From Gigantopelta aegis (lineage: Eukaryota; Mollusca; Gastropoda; Neomphalida; Peltospiridae), in the NCBI RefSeq assembly GCF_016097555.1, contig NC_054704.1, positions 95,196,204 through 95,260,203 on the forward strand: a DNA stretch of 64,000 nucleotides. The letters run 5' to 3'. The position numbers and the translations under genes are program-made. Every line of letters begins with the position of its first letter. Position 1 is the stretch's first letter. Shown piece after piece: positions 11,089 to 22,469 of this stretch. The notes under the pieces were generated by a model. The model had not been told where the DNA came from. It saw only the letters and a list, made by a program, of their open reading frames with translations, and made no database searches.

Positions 11089-11563
11089 TGTTTTATTTAT
11101 ATTTAAAAATAATATTCAGTTAATTTAAACTAAGGAGATTGTAAAATAATCACATAACATGTACTGGGGCATAGTCAGGGAGGAAAAAAGTGCCAAGGTA
11201 AACCAAGACCTATAAAATAAATATCGGTGTCATCAGAAAAATAAAATAAATCGGGGGAAAGTCCAGACAAGGCAAGTGCCTCGTCTGCCTCATGCTGGCT
11301 ACACCATTGATATAGTATTTTAATTTCCATCATTTTTGGTCGAACGAGTAAATTATTTAAATTTTCTTTGTTGGTGGGTTTTTTGTTTTTTTGTGGGTCT
11401 TTTAAAAAAAAAGAAAAAAGATTCAGTTTAATACGAATTAAGGGGATTGTAATACCGGTAGTCGTTTAATATGTATTTTATTTTTTATTTTCAGCATTTA
11501 AACAGACATTTGGATACCCTGACAGAACATTTTGATATTCCCAAAGTGAGCTGGACAAAGTGA
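8388..11563 (+). CDS. FAM32A: FAM32A, complete four-exon gene, 117 aa
   Basis: Exons 8388-8458, 10542-10701, 10913-10966 and 11495-11563 join in frame with clean splice signals (donors GTAATG, GTAAAC, GTATAT; acceptors TTGTTCAG, TTATTTCAG, TTTTCAG). The protein starts MSAYENVQVGSLKLKGVLDH, matching the N-terminus of human FAM32A (112 aa). It has a lysine cluster KKKKKRNKDKDREK, an acidic/Ser/Ala linker, and ends HLNRHLDTLTEHFDIPKVSW-TK, nearly identical to the human tail. FAM32A is a nuclear protein of the post-catalytic human spliceosome; its C-terminal tail reaches the active centre and promotes exon ligation, which fits the extreme conservation of that tail. The ATG is fixed by homology. 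Intron 1 (2.08 kb) carries several small transposons; introns 2 and 3 are short. The 3' UTR runs to a poly(A) signal near 12047. Length and all conserved segments look intact, so the gene should be functional. Confidence 0.95.
8661..8803. mobile_element. MITE with telomere-like (CCCTAA)n core, in FAM32A intron 1
   Basis: Perfect 18-bp inverted ends AATATCCGCCCGGTCCCC (8661-8678 and 8786-8803) enclose about 90 bases of degenerate CCCTAA/CCCCAA repeats (8682-8770). Nearby direct repeats ACCAAAATGTA lie at 8645-8655 and 8806-8816 and may be the target duplication, with a few extra bases on each side. No open frame. Confidence 0.8.
8836..9130. mobile_element. half of a TIR element (family also at 25900-26480)
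   Basis: Shares with 25.9-26.5 kb the strings CACTTTTTGCACCCTTGTTT, TTAATTTTAAGTTTTAAAAG and CTTTTGTCAAATATATCATA. In the other copy the CACTTTTTGCAC segment is present in inverted form at both ends, so this is a non-autonomous DNA element of which only one half is clear here. No coding capacity. Confidence 0.6.
9460..9845. mobile_element. dispersed repeats in FAM32A intron 1, including a GTTCGCGAACGTTAG element
   Basis: CACTAGCCATGGGA occurs twice (about 9467 and 9735) around an AT-rich stretch. Next to the second, 9752-9840 carries CCAGACCGAGCG...AATCAAATAGTTCGCGAACG..., which recurs at about 14515-14620 (AATCAAATAGTTCGCGAACG again, with CCAGACCGAACAG). The shared part is a short palindrome-rich MITE. 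Boundaries here are not clear. Confidence 0.5.
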
Positions 11564-12046
11564 AGGATGATGGTGATCACTTTGTTACCTGTCAACATCA
11601 ATAGTATTACGTGTGGTGTCATTCAGATGTGCCAGCTTCTCAATTTAAAGGGTTAATTATGGTGATGAATGCAGGATCTTTTTAAGGAGGGGTGGGAGCA
11701 ATTGCTAAAAAGTGTGTCCTACTTTATTCCAAAGTATGCAAACATGCATGATATATTTTCAAGAAATATGCATTTGACCAAGATAATATATCTCCCTGCT
11801 GGAAAACCCCCAAATCATCAATTAATCCATTAATACTGGACACTGAATTTGGACATTTCAAAGTTCAGGGAAGATGTGTGCATCCCATGCACCTTTCTCA
11901 TGGATCCATGCTTGAATTATAAAGGTATTTCTGTGACAGCAATGAACAGAATACTAAATGAGAATAATAATTAATTTTCGATGGATCTGAACAAACAGTT
12001 ATGCCATGAACTTATTTCTTGCGGTCGTCTTGTCTGAAATTTTTTT

Positions 12047-12052
12047 AATAAA
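12047..12052 (+). terminator. probable FAM32A poly(A) signal AATAAA
   Basis: AATAAA about 480 bases after the FAM32A stop codon, in an otherwise gene-free 3' stretch. It is the first canonical signal I notice after the stop; cleavage would be expected 10-30 bases further on. Confidence 0.5.
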
Positions 12053-12234
12053 TCCATTTTAACGTATAAAGAATTTTCTTATGTTTGATTAAGTTCACCA
12101 AGCAAATAATATATCGACATATATGTTAATGCCAAAACAAATCCTATAAAGATTGTTGGGATACATACTTTTCATAAGGCAATTTTCCGCCATTTTGAAC
12201 CATGAAACAAACTTCTCAGATGCTCAACATATTT

Positions 12235-12258
12235 GGGGGGGGGGGGGGGGGGGGGGGG
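12235..12258. repeat. poly-G tract, 24 bases
   Basis: 24 consecutive G beyond the FAM32A 3' end, in sequence with no other recognised element. G-quadruplex potential is obvious from the run. Confidence 0.9.
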
Positions 12259-12706
12259 TTATACAGCATCCCCAAATTAGGTTAAAAATCTATGTTGGAC
12301 CAAATTCTTAAAAAATTCCAGAACATACACCTCTAATTGTTGTATATTGTATAGGAAACAATATGAAAGAAGTAGTCGATTTGTAATAAATTCACGTCAT
12401 GTCACATTACAGTTGTTAATTTACATTCTTATTGAAAGCACTCTGCTAGTTATTAGGCAGTGTAAAATACTTTTGGCTATTACAGTTTTTGTCCAACCTT
12501 ACCAGCTTCTTGCTTAAATTATTAGATTTGGAAAACCTAGTGTGTTTCTGTTACAACTGTGATTAGAAATTTTCATCTTAATTGATTTATCAGTCCGAGC
12601 AGAGAATGTTACTGTAATTATTTTTAACATGTATTATGTTCAAACCTTATCAGGTTTGTATCAAAATGTTACCTTTGGATTCGTTGCCATGATAATATAA
12701 TAATAA

Positions 12707-12915
12707 AAGTTTGTTTTGTTTAACAACACCACTAGAGCACATTGATTTATTAATCATCAGGTATTGGGTATCGAACATTTGTTAATTTACATGTTTCCAT
12801 TAGTAGCCAGGGATCTTTTATATGTACCATCCCATAGACAGGGTGGCACTACCACAGCCTTTGATTTACCAGTTGTGGTGCACGATCCCAGACGGACCAC
12901 GCTGGTTGCCATGAA
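12707..12915 (-). mobile_element. SINE family A, minus strand, truncated head
   Basis: Begins GTTTGTTTTGTTTAACAACA-CCACTAGAG, continues through GGGATCTTTTATATGTACCA and TTTGATTTACCAGTTGTGG, and stops after GATCCCAGACGGACCACGC without the terminal GGGCTACGTCCCGCCC. A jump just after the GTGGTGCAC segment shows an internal deletion of roughly 50 bases. Confidence 0.85.
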
Positions 12916-13055
12916 AAGCAATAAGAATAAATGTGTGGGTTTTTTTAGAACTATATTTATTTTGTTTGACACTACAAACCTATATTTGAAAATGGTATTA
13001 TTAAAACATCACCGTTTAATAGATAATTTTCTTTTGTTTTAGTTTGATATACTAT

Positions 13056-14055
13056 TTATAGCAAAGTTGAATAAATAAAATTCTGTTCATTGATACATGT
13101 ACATGTATATGCTTCCTGAACCAATGGATTTCGAGAGTAGTTAAGAATTTCATTGAGTTCATATGTTTGATTTGAGTTCACCATGCAAGTAATAAGAAAT
13201 AGTATACCTTTAATTATTTTATATTGTATAGGAAAAACGTAGGGATACATATTTTTACAAATCATCGTTCAGACAAAATGAGATCTGAAAGCTTTTCACC
13301 ACGAGCGTGGTAATATAGCGTAGCGCGCATGAGTGTTCCATCGACTGGTACTAAACAAGCATCTAGAAACTCCAATCAGAATCCGAACGCCCGTGCTTTA
13401 AACTATATATTTTCATCGTTCTACTCAACATTAGTTGTAATTCATGTAAAAATGCGTAGTGGTTCGGTTGCAGCCTCTATTAGCCAATAGGTTTTTGCCA
13501 GTGATGCGAATATGAATAAATGTTACCCAGATTCGGGCATTTTCGTTTAATTCGATTCCTTAAAAATCAAATTATGGGAGCCCGTGCGCCTATAACCTTG
13601 TTTGGACCCAAAATGTCATGGTGCGGCATTATTTCTGGTATAGATGGCGTTATTGCAGTTAACCTCGGTAAATTTGAACAAATAAAAAATGTTGACACGC
13701 AGGGTCAAAATCAACGCGCGTTGACCAGCAACATATATGTACCGACTTATTATTTTAAATTTAAGTTATTTCAATCTAAATAAACCCAAATTGCAGCTGC
13801 ACCGAAGTGGTGGTGGACGTCGGGTTAACTGCTCTCTCCCCCCCCCCCCCCCCCTACTTTCTGTGAAGGGGTAATTCCATGTTGGGGGTGGGCGATGCAG
13901 AAGTGCCTAACTGAAAGCTGTACCGCCGTCTTTTTCCCTCCCCCGAACCGCCCGTGTCGACTTGTCTCGTTTCCTCTTCCTATCCTTGTAATTGTAACAC
14001 AGCCCATGAAATATTGTATTATCCTCTCATTGGGTGGGGTATCTGGTAAAAATAA
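13056..14055. other. no gene seen; weak dispersed repeat and poly-C
   Basis: Non-coding. 13150-13260 weakly resembles 12075-12180 (both have ATGTTTGATT, GTTCACCA-GCAA and GGGATACATA), so an old duplicated repeat is possible. A 17-base C run lies at 13838-13854. Open frames on both strands here have no recognisable family. Confidence 0.5.
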
Positions 14056-14236
14056 TACAGTGAAACCCCTGTAAACACAACACCCTCGGGACCAAGTAAA
14101 ATGTCCGGTTTTAAGAGGTATCTGGTTTAGGGAGGTTAAGTTATTTACTGATTTTTTTAAAAAGGACCGTGAAAAATGTCCGGTTTTGAGGGAATTCCGG
14201 TTTATAGATGGTCCGGTTTTGAGAGGTTTCACTGTA
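14056..14236. mobile_element. MITE with TACAGTGAAACC ends (copy 1)
   Basis: Starts TACAGTGAAACCCCTGTAAA and ends GAGAGGTTTCACTGTA, 181 bp, with internal repeats of the motif TGTCCGGTTTT. A second copy lies at 45068-45251. Ends and TA borders fit the Tc1/mariner-pogo type; no protein coding. Confidence 0.75.
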
Positions 14237-14397
14237 TATAACGGCTAAACAAAAAATTATCGTTCCACCAAAATTATCCATGCACAAGCTTATCCATGCA
14301 CACACTGCATAGTGGCTTTGGTGGGAAGCAGTTGCACGACGCGAACTCAGAGACCGATGGCTTAACCTAATTCACTAAATTCCGCAACTTTGCGATA

Positions 14398-14682
14398 GTA
14401 CATACCACAGCCTTTGATATACCAGTCGTGGTGCACTGGCTGGAACGAGAAATAGCCAATGAACCCACTAACGGGGGTCGATTTTTCATCCACCGCTCAT
14501 CGGGGCAGAGTTCAGCCAGACCGAACAGATAAACGTCCTCAAGACTGGTTTATGCGCTTCACGTAAAACGAAATGGCCACGTCGGGAACCAATCAAATAG
14601 TTCGCGAACGTTAGCGAAACCTTCGCTAACTGAACTTAAGAGCAGGTGAGCGCTTTACAACTGGACTACGTTCTGCCCCTTC
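14398..14682 (-). mobile_element. SINE family A, minus strand, interrupted by a MITE
   Basis: 14398-14503 reads TACATACCACAGCCTTTGAT, GTGCACTGGCTGGAACGAGA and onwards through the B-box region to about GCTCATCGG. The head resumes at about 14646 as TGAGCGCTTTACAACTGG, CTACGTTCTGCCCC. The 3' tail of the SINE is missing. The interruption (about 14504-14645) is the GTTCGCGAACG MITE. Confidence 0.7.
14504..14645. mobile_element. MITE inserted in a SINE, AGTTCAG...CTGAACT ends
   Basis: About 142 bp with short inverted ends (AGTTCAG near 14508, CTGAACT near 14630), an internal palindrome TTCGCGAA and a hairpin GTTAGCGAA/TTCGCTAAC. The core AATCAAATAGTTCGCGAACG is shared with about 9797 in FAM32A intron 1. 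It separates two parts of one SINE that are otherwise contiguous. Confidence 0.6.
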
Positions 14683-15559
14683 TAGTAGTGCGATGCAAAA
14701 CGACTTGAAAAGACAATGTGATATTGCTTGAGAGAGCCTAAAAGAGCTTTGTAAATCAAGCCCCATCTACACTAACATGAATGGCATCGTATTTATCATT
14801 AACGTTCAATACAAAAGTTGCCAGACAACGATTTTATCAATAGTCGTTGATATCAAGGAGTTCCCTGATTTAGTAGCTCTGTATATATGTATTCATATGC
14901 TACCACCATTCAACAATGTAATATCGTTGAAACATATCCATGTCGCTTATTGTATAAATGTGGCATACAGTATATCAATAACTTGATTTAAAGTAGTGGT
15001 GTAACATTGAATTCTTTGTCTGAATTAGTCTATATAGAGTTATTGGAGGATGTATCTTGTCAATCTGATTCATATATTAACATGGTTAATATATATGTTT
15101 TGAATAACTTACACTATTGGCGTTGGTCTGTTATGTATATATATATATATATATATTTATGCATGCGTGAAAACACACTGGAATCAATGGGCGCTTTTCT
15201 TTAATAAATAAGTAAAATGAACTCTGTGCCATTTCTAGTATACTATTATGGTTCGTGTCGCTATACCATTGACACGACTAGTCAAACGACGATGGGCACC
15301 ACTCGGTGTATCTGTAAATAAGAATACACACAACTAAGATCGATGGAGTTTGCAAATCTCAACTAATTGGCTTGGTTTATCGATGCGAGACAATTATTTT
15401 TTGGCAGCCTGAAATAATGCGTGTGCATATCTTTGTCTAAACGTCTTGAATAGATACAGTTAATTAATACTTCCATAACCTTAGAACTTCTTGAACGTGC
15501 ACTACAAACTATGTGGAAGGTACTCCCACCGAAATCCGCAGAGGTAAATTTGATTTAAA

Positions 15560-15587
15560 TAATATTATATATGTGTGTGTGTGTGTG

Positions 15588-15643
<56 letters not shown>

Positions 15644-15647
15644 CGTA

Positions 15648-15695
<48 letters not shown>
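15560..15695. repeat. TG/TA microsatellites
   Basis: Alternating TG and TA runs (TG 15570-15588, TA 15595-15626, TG 15627-15642, TA 15659-15695). A smaller TA run is at 15137-15157. The open frame through it encodes only Val-Cys-Ile-Tyr repeats and is not a gene. Confidence 0.9.
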
Positions 15696-15698
<3 letters not shown>

Positions 15699-15801
15699 AA
15701 CGTTTTTAATAAAATGTAACATTTATATTTGGTTATATATTGTTAATGTGATTTTTATTTTTAAATGTAGTGTATGTAATTTAGTCTAAATCGTTAGCAT
15801 G

Positions 15802-15865
15802 ATTTTTATTTTATTTGACCTTATCTGACCTTATCAGGTCAGATAAGGTCAAATAAAATAAAAAT
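15802..15865. repeat. perfect 30-bp inverted repeat with 4-base loop
   Basis: 15802-15831 is exactly repeated in inverse as 15836-15865, separated by TATC; the arms contain TTGACCTTATCTGACCT. The core GACCTTATCTGACCTGATAA recurs at about 15898-15919, together with two copies of AATCTGATTTAATTT. It is a small AT-rich foldback repeat. Confidence 0.9.
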
Positions 15866-15919
15866 ATCAATGTCACGTTATTTAATCTGATTTAATTTTG
15901 ACCTTATCTGACCTGATAA

Positions 15920-16920
15920 CGTTACTTAATCTGATTTAATTTAAAAGGACTGCCATTGTATGAGTGTTCCAAATAAAATTTTGTAACGAATATAATTGCA
16001 TACTAGGTATAGTTTCTTCTTTAGAATATCAGTGACTGTATAATCATTATGTTTGTGGTCCTTCTATTAGATGTTCTAATGCTTAAGTTAGTCCAAAAAG
16101 GGTTTGGGATTCCAATGATTTCGTACGTACGACAAAATATATATTAGAAAATAAAAATACGTTGGACCTAGTACAAACACTACTAGGATGATCAGAAACA
16201 CCTTTAATATATAGCCACTGATATTTTATGGAGAACAATATATTTAATATTCAACTGTAATCATTAAAACGTTTCTTAGTCGGCAACATCTTACCAACTG
16301 TTACTGCAACAAACTCGGACAGTTCCTTTAAAGTCAAATTATTTCAGTTCAATCCATTTAATTTTGAGTTCATTGCACATGTAGTAAAAAGGTAACTTCC
16401 GATAACATTAAAAAAACAACCCCAAACATAATTACTTTTTTAAGGATTTATTGTCTGCTACTGTGTTCAGGAATGGTCCAGTGGTTATCTGCATAACATG
16501 CGAATGTTGTCATTCACATCTATCATACATCACAATATTAAGAAAAGAACTGCATATTACACATCGATTTTTAATTATTGGTGTATGTGTCTAATAGAAT
16601 AGATCAACACTATGGTGGTACTTAGTTTATAGAATGAGAAAAGAGACCCCTTGCCGACACGTATTACTTCAACTTATATTATTGTTGATTTCCAGCACAC
16701 ATTCTAACAAATAACACAGGCCCATATTGCATCCACAAACTAGGAACTCACAGTTGAGGCCATCCAAAGATAAACATTTCATCCCTTAAATATAGCTGAG
16801 TCCGCCCCTTTTAAATATCATTCCTACGGGCCTAAAGTTATAGCAGCAAATACCACAACATTTGAACGAAACCAGTCATGAGCGCGACCCATTTAACTTA
16901 AGGCGAGCGCTCTACCATTA
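15920..16920. other. no feature recognised
   Basis: AT-rich non-coding sequence. I see no long open frame, SINE or inverted-repeat element in this kilobase. Confidence 0.5.
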
Positions 16921-16927
16921 CAAACAT

Positions 16928-17241
16928 TAGTAATGTGGTTTTGTTTTGTTTAACGACACCACTAGAGCACATTGATTAATTAATCATCGGCTATTGGATA
17001 TCAAACATTTGGTAATTTTTACATATAGTCTTAAAGAGGAACCCGTTTTAGTTTTCCGTTAGTAGCAAGGAATATTAAATATATATGCAAAATCCAGCAG
17101 ACAGAATAACATAATATACCACGGACTTTGATATACCAGTTGTGTTTCATTGGGTGGAACGAGAAATTACTCAAATGAGCCACCATCAGGGATCGATCCC
17201 AGAGCGACCGCGCATCAAGCTGGGCTACGTCCTGCCCCCAT
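16928..17241 (-). mobile_element. SINE family A, minus strand, full length
   Basis: From GTTTTGTTTAACGACACCAC to GGGCTACGTCCTGCCCCCAT, including GGGATCGATCCCAGAGCGAC (B box on the minus strand). Moderately diverged, with small indels in the middle (GCAAGGAATATTAAATATAT where GGGATCTTTTATATG is usual). Confidence 0.9.
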
Positions 17242-17545
17242 ACAAGCATTGGAGCAATGAAAATCAGCCTCACTGGTGGGTACTGGGTTCGAATCCAGAG
17301 ATAATTTTAACGGCTCGGTGGGGAGGTAATATCACTACACTGATGTATCTCTCATTAACCACTATAACAATAAACGTACGTATTAAATTTGAACTGGATA
17401 ATGAATATCAGTAAATATTTAGTCAATAAACTTCATGGATCCATCAACTGGTTTGCTAATTGATATTATTTGAAAATATCCATCGCATCAAATGAGCCGA
17501 AAGTCCGAGTTAAACAATAGTGTTACACTACATAATTAGAAAAAT

Positions 17546-17818
17546 TAAAGTTTGTTTTCTTTAACAACGACACGACTAGAGTACATTGATTTATTAATCA
17601 TCAGCTATTGGATGTCAAACATTGAGGGAACCCACTACAAGGAATCTTTTATATGCACCATCCCATAGGCAGGATAGCACATACCACGGCCTTTGATGTA
17701 CCAGTCGTGGTGCACTGACAGGAGTGGAAAATAGCCCAATGGGCCCACTGACGGGGACCAATCCCAAACCGACCACGCGTCAGGCGAACACTTTACTACT
17801 GGGCTACGTCTCGCCACT
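17546..17818 (-). mobile_element. SINE family A, minus strand, internally deleted
   Basis: From GTTTGTTTTCTTTAACAACG to TACTGGGCTACGTCTCGCC. About 40 bases are missing after GGATGTCAAACATT, where the sequence jumps to GAGGGAACCCACTAC. The head with both pol III boxes is intact in outline. Confidence 0.9.
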
Positions 17819-17844
17819 AGAAAACCTTAATTAATCATGGAAAC

Positions 17845-17934
17845 TCGTTACATTGTTTTTTTCATTAGCAGCAAGGGATCTGTTAAATGTGCACTTTCCC
17901 ACAGACAGGACAGTACACACTACTACCATCTTGT
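17845..17934 (-). mobile_element. SINE fragment, minus strand, broken by the LINE
   Basis: CATTAGCAGCAAGGGATCTG, CACTTTCCCACAGACAGGAC and AGTACACACTACTACC match the SINE middle. The sequence then turns into the T-rich end of the LINE. A continuation, ACTACAACGTTCTTTGATAT-ACC, occurs at 22448-22470, on the other side of the LINE, so the LINE probably inserted within this SINE. Confidence 0.55.
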
Positions 17935-18444
17935 TTTTTTCTTCTTTTTAAAAAAAATATTTATTGACCCAGATATTTATATATTGATAATGTCAGGGTT
18001 GGGGGCCCTGAAATCATTATCTTACAACAGATACATAAATATAAATTGCATTCAATAAAATTACTAGTTAATTGAAACAGTCAAATTTGGAGCACAAAAT
18101 TAATGACAGAATAAATATATAATAAAAGAGAGTTTAAAGAGCTAGGCAGAGAGAAAAGAAGAAAAGAAAAATCCATATTTCCAAATATAGAAAACAAACG
18201 TCATTGGCTTTTAGGTCACAAAAAAAAACCCAACCCCAGTATGTGTCTTATATTGGAGTTATTTTTAGCTATTAAGGCTAAGTTTAATTTTCTAGACATC
18301 TTTGCCAAGGTGCCCAGTTTTCATCAAATTCTTTATGTGGACAGTTTTTATAGAGTATGTATTTCTCTATTTGTAATTTATGTGTAATTACATTTTTAAT
18401 TCCAGTTACCGGTATATGAAGTATATTCTTTTGAAGTTTTATTC

Positions 18445-18475
<31 letters not shown>

Positions 18476-21400
18476 TGTTTTACATTGATAATAAGCCAAT
18501 TCACAAATTTATTATTTGTTTGTATGCTGCCGAATAAAACCATACTTTTTATCAAGCTGAATATGTTCGTCTTTTTGCCGTAACCATTGTTCTATAGTTT
18601 TCCAAAGTTCATTGACTTTAGGGCAATCATAAAACAAGTGTTGCAATGTTTCTGGTTGCTGATTACAAAAGTTACAAGTACTTGAAGCAATATACTTCAT
18701 TTTATATAAAAACTAATTTGTTGGTATAATCCTATGTACAATTTGGTACTGAAACTATAGTAGAGTTGGGTCTTTCAAAATCATGAATGGCAGATTATAA
18801 TACTTTGCCCATTTTGAAGTTGGAAAACAGCATTATTCAATACTTTATATATTTCTCTACTTCCGGATTTGTTTTTCGCAAGAAGCTTTATTTTCGAAGG
18901 AAATACTGGATGTTTAGGCACTTCGTATGTTTGTTTATTTAAATTTATTTTGCTTCGTATAAATAATTTGATTGCACACATTAAAGACACATTCTAAAAA
19001 AACAAAAATCGTATATTATATTTTGTATTAAAAGTGTTATAATCCATAACCTGCCATTGGCTGTCTAGTAAATCATATAAAAAATATAACACCTTTTTCA
19101 TTGAAATTCCTATATAGTATAGGTTTTTCTGTCTATTAGTATATTACTATTATTCCAAATGTTCAAACTTCATTTTGAAATGTTAATTTTTGTTGAAATA
19201 AAATCCAACTATTTATTATATCCTTCCAATTTTTTATTTTTTTTTATTTATCCTAAGCTGAATAAAAAAAATCACCATGTATAACTAAGACTCTGGTTGT
19301 TAAACCTGTTATAGACTGAAAAAGATTTGCCAATTTACAATTTGACCCAAACAGTCTTCTTCAGTTTCAATGCTGTAGAGAAATGTATAATATCTAACAT
19401 TTTAAGCCCACCTTTTTCATAATCTTGCACGAGTATTGTTCTTTTTACCCGGTCAGGTTTTTTTTGCCATACAAAATTAAAAAGTAATTTATTTATTTGT
19501 TTTAATATTCTTTCCAGTGGGTTTGGTAGAGAAATAAGTAAATGCGTTATTTTGGGTATTACAAGCGATTTACCTCAGTAATTCTACCCAAAACGGTTAA
19601 TTTTCTTGTTGACCACTGTTTCATAGAATTCTTCATTTCCAATATTTTATATTCATCAATCATTTGTTGCATATTTAGAGAAACATTTAGTCCTAATAGA
19701 CTAAAAGATTCAGCTCCCCATTCTAGCTTCCTTTTTGATGGATGAAAGACCTCTTTTGAGAATTTCTTACTTCCTATCCATATAATTTTCGATTTCGAGT
19801 AATTTGTTTTCAAACCAGAAACATCTGCATACATGTTTAATACACCTAAAGTACTGTCCAGGGACTGGGGTGATCCGTCTAAAATAAAGGTATCTAAAAT
19901 ATCTGCATACTGAGATAGAAGGTATTCTTCCCCATCAATATGTATTCCTTTAATATCCTTTGAATTTCTGATTAATATTGCTAGAATTTCAGCACATATC
20001 ATAAAAATATAGGGGGTAGTGGATCGCCTTGCCTACAACCCCTTTCTAACTTTAAAACTTTTTGATAGAAACCCATTTTGTAATATTTGCAAAACAGAAT
20101 TTTTTATAAAGAGTATTTATCCTCTTTTTTTATTGAATATTTAAGGTTAAAAATAGCAGTGTTTGTTCAATAAAATCCCAGGAGACCGAGTCAAAGGCTT
20201 TTTGAAAATCTACGAAAACAAACATATCTGGTATTTTTTGTCTTTCTGTATGGTCCATTATGTCAAATATTAATCGTATATTTTCACCAATATACATGCC
20301 TTGTTTGATCTTTAGCAATAATTGTATCAAATACTGTTTTTATTCTATTGGCTATGCACCCTGAAGCTATTTTGTATATACAGTTCAATAAAGTAATAGG
20401 ACGCCGTTTTTTTTTTTTGTGGGGGTTTTAAACTGCTTTGTTTTATTTAATTTCGGTATACAAGTAATAATTCCTAATTTTTTAGTGTTAGACATTTCAT
20501 TTATATTATAACTATAATTAAGAGATCTAACAATAAAGTGGCCTAGGTCAATCCAAAAGAATTTTAAAAATTCAGCCGTAAAACCATCTGAACCAGGGCT
20601 TTTATCGTTGTTCATATTTTAAAGACATTCTAGTGCTTCACTATATTTAATTTTTTCCTTCTAAGCCTTCTGCTACTGCATCTGATAGTTTATTTGCATT
20701 AATATTATTAATATTTCTGATGTTATCGCCAGAATATAAGTTTTCATAGAATGTTTTAGTTTCCTCTAAGATTTTAGTTTGTTCTGTTATTATGTTACCA
20801 TTATCTAATTCTATTTTGGAAATAAATTTGCTATAGTAGTTCCTCGATTCTAAATTACAAAAGTATTTAGTAGGCTTCTCGCCTTCTTCTATCCATTTTG
20901 CTTTAGATCTAATAAATTTCATTTCTTTTTGCTTCTAGTAAGTCAGAATTTGTATTATTTTCATCTTCTTCTAACATCTTTATTTCTTCACTAAGTTTAA
21001 TTCTAACACATTTTCCGATGTTGAATATGAAATTGTTTTCCCTCTTATTTCCATTAATAATACTTCTAAAAATAATTGATCGTTAATTGTGAATTGTATA
21101 CGTTCATTCAAAATTGATTCAATGTTTTCTGCGTTATATACTGGAATGGCATATTGACATTTAATCTTTTTAATATAGTCTCTTTGACATAATCAATATA
21201 TATTTTATCCTTAAGTAGTGAGTTATTGAATTTCCATAGTCCTTTACCTTTTTCAAAATGACTTACATTTAAATGAAAGACTACACCTACATATTCAGAC
21301 CTGTAGCGACTTTCAAACGAGACTTTATTTACGAGTGGCATAAAATTTTCAGATAAAAGAAAAAGTCTAATTTAGCTTGTTTGATTAGAACCTTACATCC

Positions 21401-22445
21401 AAGCACAGTGGGGATACAAATGTGTCTAGTTCCTTTCCTTTTTTTGGTCCAAGTATATTTCTTTAAAGTTCACGAAATGGATCGACAAGGCTATATTTTT
21501 CTAAATTTTCTAGAATTTCGGTTTTCGCCTTCGGGTTATAAATTTTATGTGTATGTAATTTTTGGTATCCAAGTTTTGATTAAGGACTAAATTAAAGTCA
21601 CCACAAATAACACATTTTTCGTTTTCAAAATCTACAGTAGAGTCAAATATATTCTCATAAAATTATGGTTTATCATCATTCGGCCCATATAAATTAATAA
21701 GTGTTATTTATTCCTCTTCTATTGTTATATCGAAAATAATACAGTTATCAGAAATATCAGTTTTCATTTTATGCAATTTGTACTCAAAGTTATTATTTAA
21801 CAGTATGGCTGCGACGCGTGAATTCCGTGAAAAGGAACTAGACACATTTGTATCCCCACTGTTCTTGGATGTAAGGTTCTAATTCACTTATAAAATGTCT
21901 TGTAAACAATATACATTCATATTCTTTTGCTTCAAATAATTCAGACCTTTCTTTTTTTTTCTGGAGCACCCAATCCCTGACAGTTAACTGTTATAATTTT
22001 TTTAGAGAAGCCATAGTTCAATGAATATCCATATCTTAACCATATACACCAATATAAGAAATGCAGTTTGGAAATATAGACAGGATAAAGTAAGATGTCA
22101 CTAGGAAAGAGAAAAAGAACCAATAAAATATCCCGTTTCTCTCAACGCCTCGGTGGAAGTACGAAACAGCTCACAAAACATATATTCAGCTAAGGAACGT
22201 ATGGGATTGCATTACAATGTAATATAACATTTATTATACAGCTCCAATCTAAATATCATGGTACTGCAACCTTCCAAGAAACAAACAAACAAAAAACAAA
22301 AACAAAACAAAAACAAAAAACAACCAACAACATCATGAACATCAATGCAGCAATATACGATCCAAATACTAATAATAGAACTACATGTATTACTATCGTA
22401 ATAATTTCTTAATCATAGTCCCAATAGTTTTATGGTAAAAAAATT
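17935..22445 (-). mobile_element. Tx1/L1-type LINE, minus strand, nearly full length, decayed
   Basis: Read on the minus strand, right to left: start of an apurinic-type endonuclease (IITVNCQGLGAPEKKRKV, about 21943-21996); endonuclease motifs ITLINLYGPNDD and ICGDFNLVLNQNLDTKNY (about 21590-21700); reverse transcriptase with NNDKSPGSDGFTAEFLKFF (about 20560-20615), FVFVDFQKAFDSVSWDFIEQ (about 20150-20215), RQGDPLPP (about 20015-20040) and a changed YADD box reading YADILDTFILDGS (about 19870-19912); and a C-terminal zinc finger CNFCNQQPETLQHLFYDC (about 18615-18670). The order and motifs fit Tx1/L1-clade non-LTR elements, which copy themselves by target-primed reverse transcription. A 3' A-rich end appears as the T-rich stretch near 17935-17955, and a 5' untranslated stretch probably fills 22140-22445. 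Many frameshifts and stops split the ORF, so it is inactive. Confidence 0.85.
21387..21437 (+). repeat. inverted copy of a 50-bp LINE segment (partner 21828-21882)
   Basis: 21387-21437 reads GAACCTTACATCCAAGCACA, GTGGGGATACAAATGTGTCT, AGTTCCTTTCC. The reverse complement of this, nearly identical, is at 21828-21882 inside the endonuclease region of the same LINE. The 21828 site is probably native, because its translation there (EQWGYKCV on the minus strand) fits the endonuclease; the other copy interrupts the end of the endonuclease just before QAKLDFFLLSENFMPLVNK. Confidence 0.8.
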
Positions 22446-22465
22446 ACTACAACGTTCTTTGATAT

Positions 22466-22469
<4 letters not shown>

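Noticed and set aside
20020-22140. Separate host genes for each minus-strand frame between 18.5 and 22.1 kb
   Set aside because: The frames carry endonuclease, reverse transcriptase and zinc-finger motifs in LINE order and belong to one decayed retrotransposon.
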